Shown piece after piece: positions 47,627 through 55,676 of a stretch of DNA of 58,043 nucleotides (position 1 is its first letter; each line of letters begins with the position of its first letter). This DNA is from Desulfobacteraceae bacterium 4572_130 (lineage in GTDB: Bacteria > Desulfobacterota > Desulfobacteria > Desulfobacterales > Desulfobacteraceae), in assembly GCA_002084425.1 (NCBI GenBank), contig NBLN01000015.1, forward strand, positions 1 through 58,043, read 5' to 3'. A program made the position numbers and the translations under genes. The notes under the pieces were generated by a model, which saw nothing but the letters and a program-made list of their open reading frames with translations, was not told where the DNA came from and searched no databases.

Positions 47627-48241
47627 TTATTTAGTTTCTTTTTCTTTTATTATTTTTTTAGAGACTATAACCATTGATGGTCTTAAAAGCCTGTCATGAA
47701 CAAGATATCCTTTTTGAAGTTCAGTAATCACAGTATTATCAGGATATTCATCAGATTTTTCGTGAACTATAGCTTGATGAAGAGCAGGATCAAAAATTTT
47801 ACCATTAGCTTTTATTAAATTTACATTAAATGTTTTAAAAAGTTTCAGTATTTCTTTGTGTGTTATTTGCACACCTTCAAGAATACTATTTTTATCTGCT
47901 TTTTTTTCAGTTGATGAATCAATTGCTCTTTCAAGATTATCCACAACTATTAAAAGTTGTTTTAAAATTGATTCATTAGCAAATTTTCTAAAATCATTTA
48001 TTTCCCTTGTTGAACGCTTTTTGTAATTTTCAAATTCTGCTGAAAGCCTTAGTAGTTTATCTTCAGATATTTTAAGCTCTTGTTCAAATTTTTCAACTTT
48101 TTGATCAGATTTATTCTCATCTTTTTTACAAGATTTTTTTTCTGATTTATTACTTTCCCCACAAGATTTCTCCTGCTTATGAATATTCTCTTTAAAAGTC
48201 TCCTTAGATTTTATTCCTTTGGGTTCTTCTTTGGTATCCAA
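47627..48241 (-). CDS. grpE: Nucleotide exchange factor GrpE
   Basis: A 204-residue protein. It has a charged Lys/Glu/Ser-rich N-terminal segment, a long coiled-coil (SEDKLLRLSAEFENYKKRS), and the beta domain FDPALHQAIVHE...GYLVHDRLLRPSMVIVS. It exchanges ADP for ATP on DnaK. The frame is open to an ATG at 48295, but TTG 48241 with AAGGAG at the right spacing is more likely the start. No hrcA and no CIRCE-type operator were seen upstream. Confidence 0.94.
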   Translation of the reverse strand: MDTKEEPKGIKSKETFKENIHKQEKSCGESNKSEKKSCKKDENKSDQKVEKFEQELKISEDKLLRLSAEFENYKKRSTREINDFRKFANESILKQLLIVVDNLERAIDSSTEKKADKNSILEGVQITHKEILKLFKTFNVNLIKANGKIFDPALHQAIVHEKSDEYPDNTVITELQKGYLVHDRLLRPSMVIVSKKIIKEKETK

Positions 48242-48561
48242 TTTTCTCTCCTTACTTAAACCAATTTTAATGGTATTGAATTTACAAAACACCATGTTTT
48301 CATTTCTATTAATTTTTCAAAAAAAATAAGACGGTTTAATCCCATGTCAAGAAAATAAAAAAATATAAAGATTTTAAATATTGCTTAATTTTTCAATGCA
48401 ACATATAAAAATTTTCTAATTTTAATTCTTAAAATATCTTTGGTATTTTTTTTTGTGGGATGTTGGGCTTGATGGGAATATTACTTATAAGACATTTGTT
48501 TACACAATCAAATTATCTATAATGCCCATAAATAAAGGCGTTCTATTTTGTGTCTAAATTT

Positions 48562-48650
48562 CAGGTTCAAGGTATTACAATACATCTTCACCATGAAATT
48601 TAAACAAAACAGAACAATTATGCAAAGCTCTTTATGCCTTTGGCACACCT
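48562..48650 (+). repeat. Family C dispersed repeat, copy C4 (tail part)
   Basis: GGTTCAAGGTATTACAATAC, ATCTTCACCATGAAATTTAA and AATTATGCAAAGCTCTT match the C3 tail at 25610-25675. They are followed by CCTTTGGCACACC, which resembles the C3 head. Confidence 0.7.
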
Positions 48651-48675
48651 TAAAAAAAGGTATGTATGAGGAAAA

Positions 48676-48838
48676 CTCGGCCGGCTATAAGAATTATTCA
48701 TGATATGGTGTATAGCCGAAATCAAACCACGACACAGATGATATCACTTATCGCTGCTTCCTTCCGGATCTGACGAGGTTCATGACCTTCTGTTGCACGA
48801 AAGACCGGCAAAAATAATTTCCAACAGCACAGCCGAGA
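48676..48838 (-). ncRNA. ffs: Signal recognition particle RNA (bacterial small type)
   Basis: On the minus strand the universal SRP apical motif is present: GTCAGATCCGGAAGGAAGCA within the stem of GGTCATGAACCTC. The flanking arms ACAGA/TCTGT and GCCG/CGGC extend the helix, and a terminal CTCGGC pairs with GCCGAG at the far end. A 3' hairpin (CGGCTATA/TATAGCCG) lies inside the closing stem, making it about 160 nt, longer than the usual 100-115; the exact ends are uncertain. It guides co-translational targeting with Ffh. Confidence 0.88.
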
Positions 48839-48942
48839 ATTATGATGCTATATAACAGGAAATTTTGTTTTTCAAGTTAAATTTTTATGATATATCAGTG
48901 ATTAAATAAACATCAGGCATTAAAATAAATTTGATATTTCCC

Positions 48943-49035
48943 AGCAACTGGCATTGAACAAATATAGTTTTAATTTCTGGTTTGCCTCACAAGAAAACAT
49001 GAAATAATATTAAGTAGTTATAAGTTTTATATAAA
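48943..49035 (+). repeat. Family A dispersed repeat, copy A10
   Basis: CAGCAACTGGCATTGAAC, TTCTGGTTTGCCTCACAAG, CATGAAATAATATTAAGTAG and TTATAAGTTTTATATAAA. The left arm of the first hairpin is decayed. It is in the leader of the SH3-domain gene. Confidence 0.75.
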
Positions 49036-49103
49036 TTTAGTAGATTTCCGATTTAAACTTTTACTATTGTATTAACTTTTTAATAATGGAGAAAAATATT
49101 ATT

Positions 49104-49718
49104 ATGAAATTTATTATAAGGTATTTAATACTTATATTTGTTTTTTTATTTATAAATACTAATTTTGTTTTTTCTAAAACTGTTTATATCTCTAATATAA
49201 GAGAAATAACCATGCGCACAGGACCTAATGCAAACCATAAAATTACTGCCATAATAAAATCAGGAAGTGCCCTTGAAATGATTGAGCGTAATGACAGTTG
49301 GGCTAAAGTTAAGACTTCTAAAGATGAGAAAGGATGGATACTTACTCGTTTTATTACAGATAAAGCTCCTGATACATCTATGGTTGATAAGTTAAAAAAA
49401 AAAAACAAAGAAATTTCTACAATGTTAAAAGATATAAGAAAAGAGAACAATAAACTTATTGACATAAAAAAAGAACTGGAAATAATCACAAAATCATATG
49501 ATGGTCTAAAAAAAAAAGCTGGTGATTTTTTAACCCTTGAAAAAAAATATAAAAAAACACAAGATAAGATTTTAAGACAGGAAAAACATATAAAATTTCT
49601 TGAAAATAATTTTGATGATAAAAAAAATAATTTATTTCTATCTGGTGCAGGTGTTTTTGTTGCAGGAATTTTTCTGGGAATAATTTTTAGGAAAAAGAAA
49701 AAATCTTCTTTTTTATAA
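49104..49718 (+). CDS. SH3-domain protein with signal peptide and C-terminal membrane anchor (TIGR04211/YgiM-like)
   Basis: A 204-residue protein with a signal peptide (KFIIRYLILIFVFLF), a bacterial SH3 domain (about 25-90, REITMRTGPNANHKI, ...GWILTRFI), a long coiled coil (about 95-175) and one C-terminal transmembrane helix (GAGVFVAGIFLGIIF) ending in a Lys-rich tail. This architecture is that of YgiM-type envelope proteins, whose role is not well defined. ATG 49104 is preferred over 49086 because GGAG lies 13 nt before it and the signal peptide starts there. A family A repeat is upstream. Confidence 0.85.
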   Translation: MKFIIRYLILIFVFLFINTNFVFSKTVYISNIREITMRTGPNANHKITAIIKSGSALEMIERNDSWAKVKTSKDEKGWILTRFITDKAPDTSMVDKLKKKNKEISTMLKDIRKENNKLIDIKKELEIITKSYDGLKKKAGDFLTLEKKYKKTQDKILRQEKHIKFLENNFDDKKNNLFLSGAGVFVAGIFLGIIFRKKKKSSFL

Positions 49719-49822
49719 TTAGAGCTGAAAGTTTTAAATATTTATATTTGTTTTTAAAATTTTGGCAAATATAAGATATTAGATAGCACTCAATGTAACC
49801 ATCCACTATAAAGGTAATAAAT

Positions 49823-51460
49823 GTGATGATTCATAAAACTGATTTTCTTGTAATAGGAAGTGGTGTTGCAGGGCTTAACTTTGCTTTAAAAGTTGCAAAT
49901 TATGGTAAAGTTACCATAATTACTAAAAAAGATATTCAAAAAAGTAATACTGCCCTTGCCCAGGGTGGAGTAGCATCAGTTTTTAGCGAACTAGATTCCT
50001 TTGATCTTCATATTAAAGATACTTTGGCTGCTGGTGATGGATTATGTAATGAAAAAATTGCTAAAATAATTGTACAAAATGGACCAGAAAGAATTAAAGA
50101 ATTGATTGCCATGGGCACAAGCTTTAATATGGAAACTAGCCAACATAAGAAAAAAGGAAAATTAAAACTTGCCCTTGGTCAAGAAGGAGGACACTCTAGA
50201 AAAAGGATTGTTTACTCCTATGACCTTACTGGTAAAGAAATAGAAGATGCCTTTGTTAAGCATGTTAAAAATCATAAAAATATTACAATTCTTGAAAATA
50301 ATATTGCAGTTAATTTAATTAATCGTTCAACTTCAATAAGAAGCGGAAAAATTGTTACAAACCATGAAAACTATTGTTGTGGAGCATATGTTCTAGATAA
50401 TAATACTGGGAAAATTAAAACATTTGCAGCTAGAATTACATTTCTTGCCACAGGCGGTGCAGGCAAAGTATATCTTTATACCAGTAACTCTGATATTGCT
50501 ACTGGAGATGGTATTGCAATTGCCTATAGGGCAGGTGCTTCCGTGGCAAATCTTGAATTTGTTCAATTTCATCCCACATGTCTTTTTCATCCCAGCGCTA
50601 AAAATTTTCTTATTTCTGAGGCAGTAAGAGGAGAAGGAGCAATTTTAATAGACTCAAAAGGTAAAAGATTTATGGATAAATATTCTCCTGATAAAGAACT
50701 TGCCTGTAGAGATGTTGTAGCAAGAGCTATTGATACTGAATTAAAGATAAGTGGGAAAGATTCTGTATTCCTTGATATTTCCTCTAGAGAGACAAATTTT
50801 ATAAAAAAGCGTTTTCCTAATATTTATGCTAAATGTTTTGAGCTTGGAATAGATATAACCAAAGAACCTATTCCTGTTGTTCCTGCAGCTCATTATATGT
50901 GTGGAGGTGTAGTAACTGATGTTAATAGCAGAACTGATATAAAAGGACTTTATGCAGCAGGTGAAACAGCATGTACAGGTTTTCATGGTGCCAATCGTCT
51001 TGCCAGCAACTCACTTTTGGAAGCATTGGTTTGTTCCCATCGTGCTTTTGTATCTGCTGTAAAAGAATTTGAATCTATTAAAAATTTTAGCTTTGTTGAG
51101 TTTGTAAACTGGGATGATACTGGAACATCAGACAGTGACGAAGCTATTGTTGTATCCCATAACTGGGATGAAATTCGTAGGCTTATGTGGAATTATGTTG
51201 GCATTGTAAGATCTGACAAAAGGCTTTCCAGGGCTTTAAGAAGAATTAAAAACATTCTTAAAGAGATTGATGAATATTACTGGAATTTCAAAATTACTTC
51301 AGATTTAATTGAATTACGAAATCTTGCAACTGTTGCAGAGCTAATAATAAAATCAGCTATAAAACGTAAAGAAAGCAGAGGACTTCACTATAATATTGAG
51401 TATCCTGAAAAAGATGATAAAAATTGGCTTAAACACACAATACTTAAAAAACAATACTGA
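49823..51460 (+). CDS. nadB: L-aspartate oxidase
   Basis: A 545-residue flavoprotein of usual length. The FAD-binding GSGVAGLNFAL, ALAQGGVASV, EFVQFHPTCLF, the active-site GANRLASNSLLEAL and the C-terminal four-helix region distinguish NadB from fumarate reductase flavoproteins. It oxidises aspartate to iminoaspartate for NAD synthesis; under anaerobic conditions it uses fumarate as acceptor. nadA and nadC are not adjacent. The start is GTG 49823 or ATG 49826, with AAGG upstream. A decayed family B copy begins at its stop. Confidence 0.95.
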   Translation: MMIHKTDFLVIGSGVAGLNFALKVANYGKVTIITKKDIQKSNTALAQGGVASVFSELDSFDLHIKDTLAAGDGLCNEKIAKIIVQNGPERIKELIAMGTSFNMETSQHKKKGKLKLALGQEGGHSRKRIVYSYDLTGKEIEDAFVKHVKNHKNITILENNIAVNLINRSTSIRSGKIVTNHENYCCGAYVLDNNTGKIKTFAARITFLATGGAGKVYLYTSNSDIATGDGIAIAYRAGASVANLEFVQFHPTCLFHPSAKNFLISEAVRGEGAILIDSKGKRFMDKYSPDKELACRDVVARAIDTELKISGKDSVFLDISSRETNFIKKRFPNIYAKCFELGIDITKEPIPVVPAAHYMCGGVVTDVNSRTDIKGLYAAGETACTGFHGANRLASNSLLEALVCSHRAFVSAVKEFESIKNFSFVEFVNWDDTGTSDSDEAIVVSHNWDEIRRLMWNYVGIVRSDKRLSRALRRIKNILKEIDEYYWNFKITSDLIELRNLATVAELIIKSAIKRKESRGLHYNIEYPEKDDKNWLKHTILKKQY

Positions 51461-51492
51461 TAGCGTTATAAAAACTCTCCATATACTTTAAG
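51459..51492 (+). repeat. Family B repeat at gene 3' end, copy B6 (decayed)
   Basis: GATAGCGTTATAAAAACTCT and CCATATACTTTAAG, beginning within the nadB stop codon in sense orientation. Confidence 0.5.
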
Positions 51493-51781
51493 AAGCTGTT
51501 AAATTAGCTATTAATTAGGGTTTTATTCCCCGCAAAAGTATAAAAATCAATGTTAAAATCTTATCTATAACCAGGTGAAAAATGATTTTTTCAAATCCTT
51601 GATTTCAGCATTTTTTTATAAGGTCATTATTATTGAGTTATAAATTGTGCAGAGAATAAAACAGCAGTCAAAATAAATAGAAGAACATAAAAATACAAAA
51701 TTTTCATATTTGAAAAAATAATAAGTTTTGTATATAGAGCTTAGTTTAGCATTATATTAAAATTAAACATAAAGGATTAAT
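51461..51781. other. Intergenic region without a supported gene
   Basis: This is 321 bp between nadB and the bactofilin gene. Apart from the B6 remnant, nothing recognisable: no open frame, RNA gene or strong hairpin. Confidence 0.5.
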
Positions 51782-52237
51782 ATGACGAAAAAAAATAATT
51801 TTTTAAAAAATATTAGCTTCAAAAAAGACAAGTTAATAAAAAAAAATACAATAAATCTTTCAATAATTGATAAAGAGATTAAAATAGATGGTTCAATAAT
51901 CAGTCGCGGCAAACTAATTATTAAAGGTAATATTAAAGGTGATATTAAAGGTGAAAATATTATTATTGCAAAGGAAGGAAAAGTATATTCTGATGCAAGT
52001 GTTGTAAGTATGACTGTTGGAGGCAGTTTTGATGGGAATCTTTATGCATCAAAAGAACTAATAATTCTTTCCACTGGAACTTGTTCCGGGACAGTTAAAT
52101 GCAATGATCTTATTGTTGAAAATGGCGGTATTTTAAATGCTGAGGTTCAATGCAAAATATCAAAAAATGATAAAAATCAAGCAAAGAAAAAACTTACTAC
52201 ATTAACCCCAGAGCGTATAAAAAAAGTAGAGTTTTAA
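51782..52237 (+). CDS. Bactofilin (polymer-forming cytoskeletal protein)
   Basis: A 151-residue protein of the DUF583 family. A central beta-helix of repeating short strands (GSIISRGKLIIKGNIKGDI, GKVYSDASV, GGSFDGNLYAS, GTCSGTVKCNDLIVENGGIL) is flanked by polar tails. Bactofilins polymerise without nucleotide and organise cell shape or envelope synthesis. The lysine-rich N-terminus may contact the membrane. AAAGGA supports the ATG. It is monocistronic, with a family B repeat at its 3' end. Confidence 0.92.
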   Translation: MTKKNNFLKNISFKKDKLIKKNTINLSIIDKEIKIDGSIISRGKLIIKGNIKGDIKGENIIIAKEGKVYSDASVVSMTVGGSFDGNLYASKELIILSTGTCSGTVKCNDLIVENGGILNAEVQCKISKNDKNQAKKKLTTLTPERIKKVEF

Positions 52238-52242
52238 AAATT

Positions 52243-52294
52243 AATGGTATAATAAAAATTCCTCATCTACTTTATTATAATATTTTTTCAAGGA
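52243..52294 (+). repeat. Family B repeat at gene 3' end, copy B5
   Basis: ATGGTATAATAAAAATTCCT, CATCTACTTTATTATAATAT and TTTTTTCAAGG, starting a few bases after the bactofilin stop, in sense orientation. Confidence 0.75.
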
Positions 52295-52299
52295 TAAAG

Positions 52300-52372
52300 G
52301 CATTTTTTGATTTTTTATATTTTGTATTTTTTGTATCCTTGTTCTATTCTAAAAGCTAACAGCCTTATAATA
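52300..52372 (+). repeat. Family F repeat module, copy F3
   Basis: TTTTTTGATTTTTTATATTT, TGTATTTTTTGTATCCTTGT and TCTATTCTAAAAGCTAACAG resemble F1 and F2 but are in the opposite orientation relative to the neighbouring family B copy. Confidence 0.5.
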
Positions 52373-52460
52373 GGCATTTAAAAATTTTATAAAAACACTG
52401 AGATACAAAGACATTGTAAGTTTATAATTCCATTGTTTTTTGATTTATTATTATTAATGC

Positions 52461-52549
52461 GGAGAGATGACCGAGAGGCTTAAGGTGCACGCTTGGAAAG
52501 CGTGTGTGCTGTCATGGCACCGAGGGTTCGAATCCCTCTTTCTCCGCCA
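52461..52549 (+). tRNA. tRNA-Ser (anticodon GGA)
   Basis: The acceptor GGAGAGA pairs with TTTCTCC (one G-U), discriminator G, and CCA is encoded. The anticodon loop is CTTGGAAAG with GGA. A long variable arm (TGTGCTGTCATGGCACC) marks it as class II serine tRNA. The T arm is GAGGGTTCGAATCCCTC. It lies only 26 bp before dnaX on the same strand. Confidence 0.97.
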
Positions 52550-52575
52550 TTTTTTTGATTAAAGTGTCTAAATAA

Positions 52576-54297
52576 ATGTCATATCAAGTACTAGCATTAA
52601 AATATAGACCACAGACCTTTGAAGATGTTATTGGCCAAAGTCATGTAACAATAACTTTGAGTAATGCAATTTCTTTTAATCGTGTTGCCCATGCCATTCT
52701 TTTTACAGGGCCCAGGGGTACAGGCAAAACCACTATTGCTCGTATTCTTGCAAAATCTATGAATTGTATAAAAGGCCCGATTCCAAAACCATGTAATAAA
52801 TGCAAATCATGTACTAGTATTACTTTAAGCAATGCTGGTGATGTTTTTGAAATTGATGGAGCATCTAATAACAGTGTTGATCAAATAAGAGAGCTTCGTG
52901 AAAATATTACATACCTGCCTTTATTATCAAAATTTAAGATATATATAATTGATGAAGTTCATATGTTAAGCATTGCTGCTTTTAATGCTTTGCTCAAGAC
53001 TCTTGAAGAACCTCCCTCCCATGTAATTTTCATATTGGCAACAACTGAAGCTCATAAAATCCCTTTAACTATTTTGTCCAGATGCCAGCGCCATGATCTT
53101 AGAAGAATTAGTGTATCAGAAATATCAGATCATCTTTTATATTTGTGTAAGCTTGAAGATTATAATATTTCCTCTGAAAGTACTAACCTTATTGCTTCAG
53201 AAGCAGATGGTTCAATTAGAGATTCTTTAAGTCTTTTTGATAGAATAATATCAAGCAGCCACACAAAAGAAATCACCTATGAAAATATTCTTCAAAATCT
53301 TGGAATAATTGATAGGAAAATAATATTTGATATGAGTTTTGCTCTTTTAAAATCTAATGGAGTAAAGATTTTTAAACTTATTGATAAAGTATATGAATTA
53401 GGCTTTGACTTAAAAAAATTTTATTCCGGTATAATCAAACATTTTAGAAATCTTGTTGTTATTAAAATCTGCGAGAAAGATACAAATTCCACAGATATAT
53501 CAGACCATGATAAAAAAATAATTACATCAATGGTTTCTTCGTTATCCCAAATGCGTTTAAACCAAATTCTTAATATTCTTTTAAAGGAAGAAACAATTAT
53601 TAATTTTTCTTCACATACAAAAACAGCTGTTGAAATGGCATTTTTAAAACTTATTGACACAAACCCTGCCCTTGAAATTGATGAAATGATTGATAAGCTT
53701 AGTCTTCTCACGCAAAAAATATCTGACAAATTGTTAAAAAATGATGTGCCTGAAAATATAGATAAGAATTTTATTGAAACTTTACCTCAAAAAATTGAAC
53801 CTGAACTAGGAATTACACACCAGGACAAGTTACATACTGTTCCTAGCTCTTTTTCCAAAGTACAAGTTAAACATGAATCTGAAATCAAACCTGATTCTAA
53901 AGAGATAAAGCACTTTGAAAAAAAAGATATAAAAAAAAAGAATTATAAAAAAGATTGGAAGGGTTTTATAGAATATGTTGATAAAAGGTCTTCTCTTCTA
54001 TCATCTATTTTATTTAAAAGTAAATTCAAAGAAATATCAGATACATATATTAGTTTTGAATTAAATACTAATTCCTTTGAAGTAAATAAAATTAAATCTA
54101 AAAAAGAGACTCTAGAAAAACTGTGCTATGATTTTTTTGAGAAAAAATTAAAACTAAATATAATTAAAAACAGCTCTGGTTTTAAAAACCCGGAAACTAA
54201 TGTCAAAAATCCTATAAACTCAAAAAATGAAATTTTAAATCATCCTATTGTTATCCATGCATTAAAAACATTTAAAGGAACATTAGTGGCACCATAA
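52576..54297 (+). CDS. dnaX: DNA polymerase III subunit gamma/tau
   Basis: A 573-residue clamp-loader ATPase: Walker A GPRGTGKTT, zinc module CNKCKSC, Walker B IDEVHMLS, and sensor-1 ATTEAHKIP. The N-terminal two thirds are AAA+ plus collar. A linker (about 400-455) leads to a C-terminal tau domain (WKGFIEYVDKRSS). At 53931-53940 a run of nine A then G forms A-AAA-AAG in frame; a -1 shift would add GAA TTA and stop at TAA 53946-53948, giving a gamma form of about 457 residues. It is first in dnaX-ybaB-recR. The stop codon lies in a family B repeat. Confidence 0.95.
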   Translation: MSYQVLALKYRPQTFEDVIGQSHVTITLSNAISFNRVAHAILFTGPRGTGKTTIARILAKSMNCIKGPIPKPCNKCKSCTSITLSNAGDVFEIDGASNNSVDQIRELRENITYLPLLSKFKIYIIDEVHMLSIAAFNALLKTLEEPPSHVIFILATTEAHKIPLTILSRCQRHDLRRISVSEISDHLLYLCKLEDYNISSESTNLIASEADGSIRDSLSLFDRIISSSHTKEITYENILQNLGIIDRKIIFDMSFALLKSNGVKIFKLIDKVYELGFDLKKFYSGIIKHFRNLVVIKICEKDTNSTDISDHDKKIITSMVSSLSQMRLNQILNILLKEETIINFSSHTKTAVEMAFLKLIDTNPALEIDEMIDKLSLLTQKISDKLLKNDVPENIDKNFIETLPQKIEPELGITHQDKLHTVPSSFSKVQVKHESEIKPDSKEIKHFEKKDIKKKNYKKDWKGFIEYVDKRSSLLSSILFKSKFKEISDTYISFELNTNSFEVNKIKSKKETLEKLCYDFFEKKLKLNIIKNSSGFKNPETNVKNPINSKNEILNHPIVIHALKTFKGTLVAP

Positions 54298-54330
54298 AAA
54301 CTTCCCATTTATTTAAAGTAAAATTTTTTG
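54286..54330 (+). repeat. Family B repeat spanning the dnaX stop codon, copy B7
   Basis: GTGGCACCATAAAAACTTCC, CATTTATTTAAAGTAAAATT and TTTTG. The TAA in ACCATAA ends dnaX, so the last residues (VAP) are encoded by the repeat. Confidence 0.6.
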
Positions 54331-54417
54331 TTTTTGAATTATCAATCATAGATAGAAATAACAAAATAATTTATTTTTCACTATATAAAGATAAAACTAA
54401 AATAAAGGAGTTATAAG

Positions 54418-54735
54418 ATGAAAAATATGAATATGGGTAATATGATGAAGCAAGCACAAAAAATGCAAAAAAAAATGCTTAAAATGCAAGAAGAACTTGC
54501 AAAAGAAACAGTGGAAGCATCTGCAGGCGGTGGTATGGTAAAAGTTATTGCCAATGGAGCTCATAAAATTGAGTCAATTATTTTTGAAAAAGAAATTGTT
54601 GATTCTGAAGATGTTGAAATGCTTCAGGATCTTGTTATTGCATCAGTAAATGATGCTCTGGAAAAATCCCATAAAATGGTATCAGAAAAAATGAATAAAA
54701 TTACAGGGGGTTTAAATATACCAGGGTTATCTTAA
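54418..54735 (+). CDS. YbaB/EbfC family nucleoid-associated protein
   Basis: A 105-residue dimeric DNA-binding protein. It has a Met/Gln/Lys-rich N-terminal helix (MMKQAQKMQKKMLKMQEEL), the ETVEASAGGGMVKV strand region and the C-terminal GGLNIPGL. It is typically encoded between dnaX and recR, as here, and binds DNA as a tweezer-like dimer. AAAGGAG gives a strong start. Confidence 0.95.
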   Translation: MKNMNMGNMMKQAQKMQKKMLKMQEELAKETVEASAGGGMVKVIANGAHKIESIIFEKEIVDSEDVEMLQDLVIASVNDALEKSHKMVSEKMNKITGGLNIPGLS

Positions 54736-54765
54736 ATTTATAGTATAGGAATCTTCAATCTATTA

Positions 54766-54893
54766 TGTATTAAATTAATGTATCCTTTTTATCTATCTTA
54801 TATTTTAAACTACAAAAGGCATGAAATCCTAGAAAAAGGACTTTATATTTTTTTGTATTTTCTAGTGTTTTCCGTGCTTATAATTCAATTTTA
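54766..54893 (+). repeat. Family E dispersed repeat, copy E2
   Basis: TATTAAATTAATGTATCCTT, ATCTATCTTATATTTTAAAC and AAAGGCATGAAATCCTAG, with AGAAAAAGGA, align with E1. The second half, TTTTCTAGTGTTTTCCGTGC, is a partial reverse complement of the first, so the whole is a decayed long palindrome. Confidence 0.65.
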
Positions 54894-55036
54894 ATGATTT
54901 TTTTAAAAAATAATGATTTTAAATAATTTTTTAATTAGTTGGTAAAAAATAATAATCCTATATATAAATAATTATAGTAGAGAGATTTGCACAAAGGTTT
55001 CTAACATTTTGACGATGAATTTAGGACTCTATTTTT

Positions 55037-55639
55037 ATGGTAAATTTATATCCTGAATCAATTCTTAAATTAATACAAAGTTTTTCACAATTTCCAGGTA
55101 TTGGAAAAAAAACAGCAGAAAGATTATCCCTGTATATTTTGCATGCATCTTCTTTTGAAGTTCAAACTCTAGCATCAAATATTATTGAGCTTAAAAAAAA
55201 AGTTAAACTTTGTTCAATATGCTTTGCATTAGCTGATAATCAAACATGCCAAATTTGCAGTAACCAAACAAGGGACAAGTCTGCTATATGTGTTGTAGAA
55301 AATCTTGCTGACATGGCTGCAATAGAAAAATCAGGAGCTTTTTTAGGGGTTTATCATATTCTTGGCGGAGCTCTTTCTCCCTTGGATGGTATAGGACCTG
55401 ATGAAATAAGAATTAAAGAGCTCTTTTTAAGAGCAAAAAATAAAAACATAAAGGAAATAATAATTGCAACTGGAACACATGTTGAAGGAGAAGCAACAGC
55501 TTCATATATTTCTGATAATTTAAAAAATACCCATATAAAAATATCAAAAATTGCTTCCGGCGTTCCCATGGGTGGAGACCTGAAATATGTAGATCAGGTT
55601 ACAATTCAAAGAGCCATGTATGGAAGACATAAATTTTAA
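55037..55639 (+). CDS. recR: Recombination protein RecR
   Basis: A 200-residue protein: helix-hairpin-helix FPGIGKKTAERLS, a C4 zinc finger CSICFALADNQTCQIC, a Toprim domain (AICVVENLADMAAIE, GVYHILGGALSPLDGIGPD, ATGTHVEGEATA) and the C-terminal ASGVPMGGDLKYVDQVT...AMYGR. It works with RecO/RecF to load RecA at gaps. It is third gene of dnaX-ybaB-recR, after a 301-bp spacer holding an E repeat. Confidence 0.96.
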   Translation: MVNLYPESILKLIQSFSQFPGIGKKTAERLSLYILHASSFEVQTLASNIIELKKKVKLCSICFALADNQTCQICSNQTRDKSAICVVENLADMAAIEKSGAFLGVYHILGGALSPLDGIGPDEIRIKELFLRAKNKNIKEIIIATGTHVEGEATASYISDNLKNTHIKISKIASGVPMGGDLKYVDQVTIQRAMYGRHKF

Positions 55640-55676
55640 CCATAGATATATAAGCAGTTAAAATTTATTTACGCTA

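Noticed and set aside
48242-48675. CIRCE operator or hrcA upstream of grpE-dnaK
   Set aside because: No TTAGCACTC/GAGTGCTAA pair and no hrcA frame is present in the interval.
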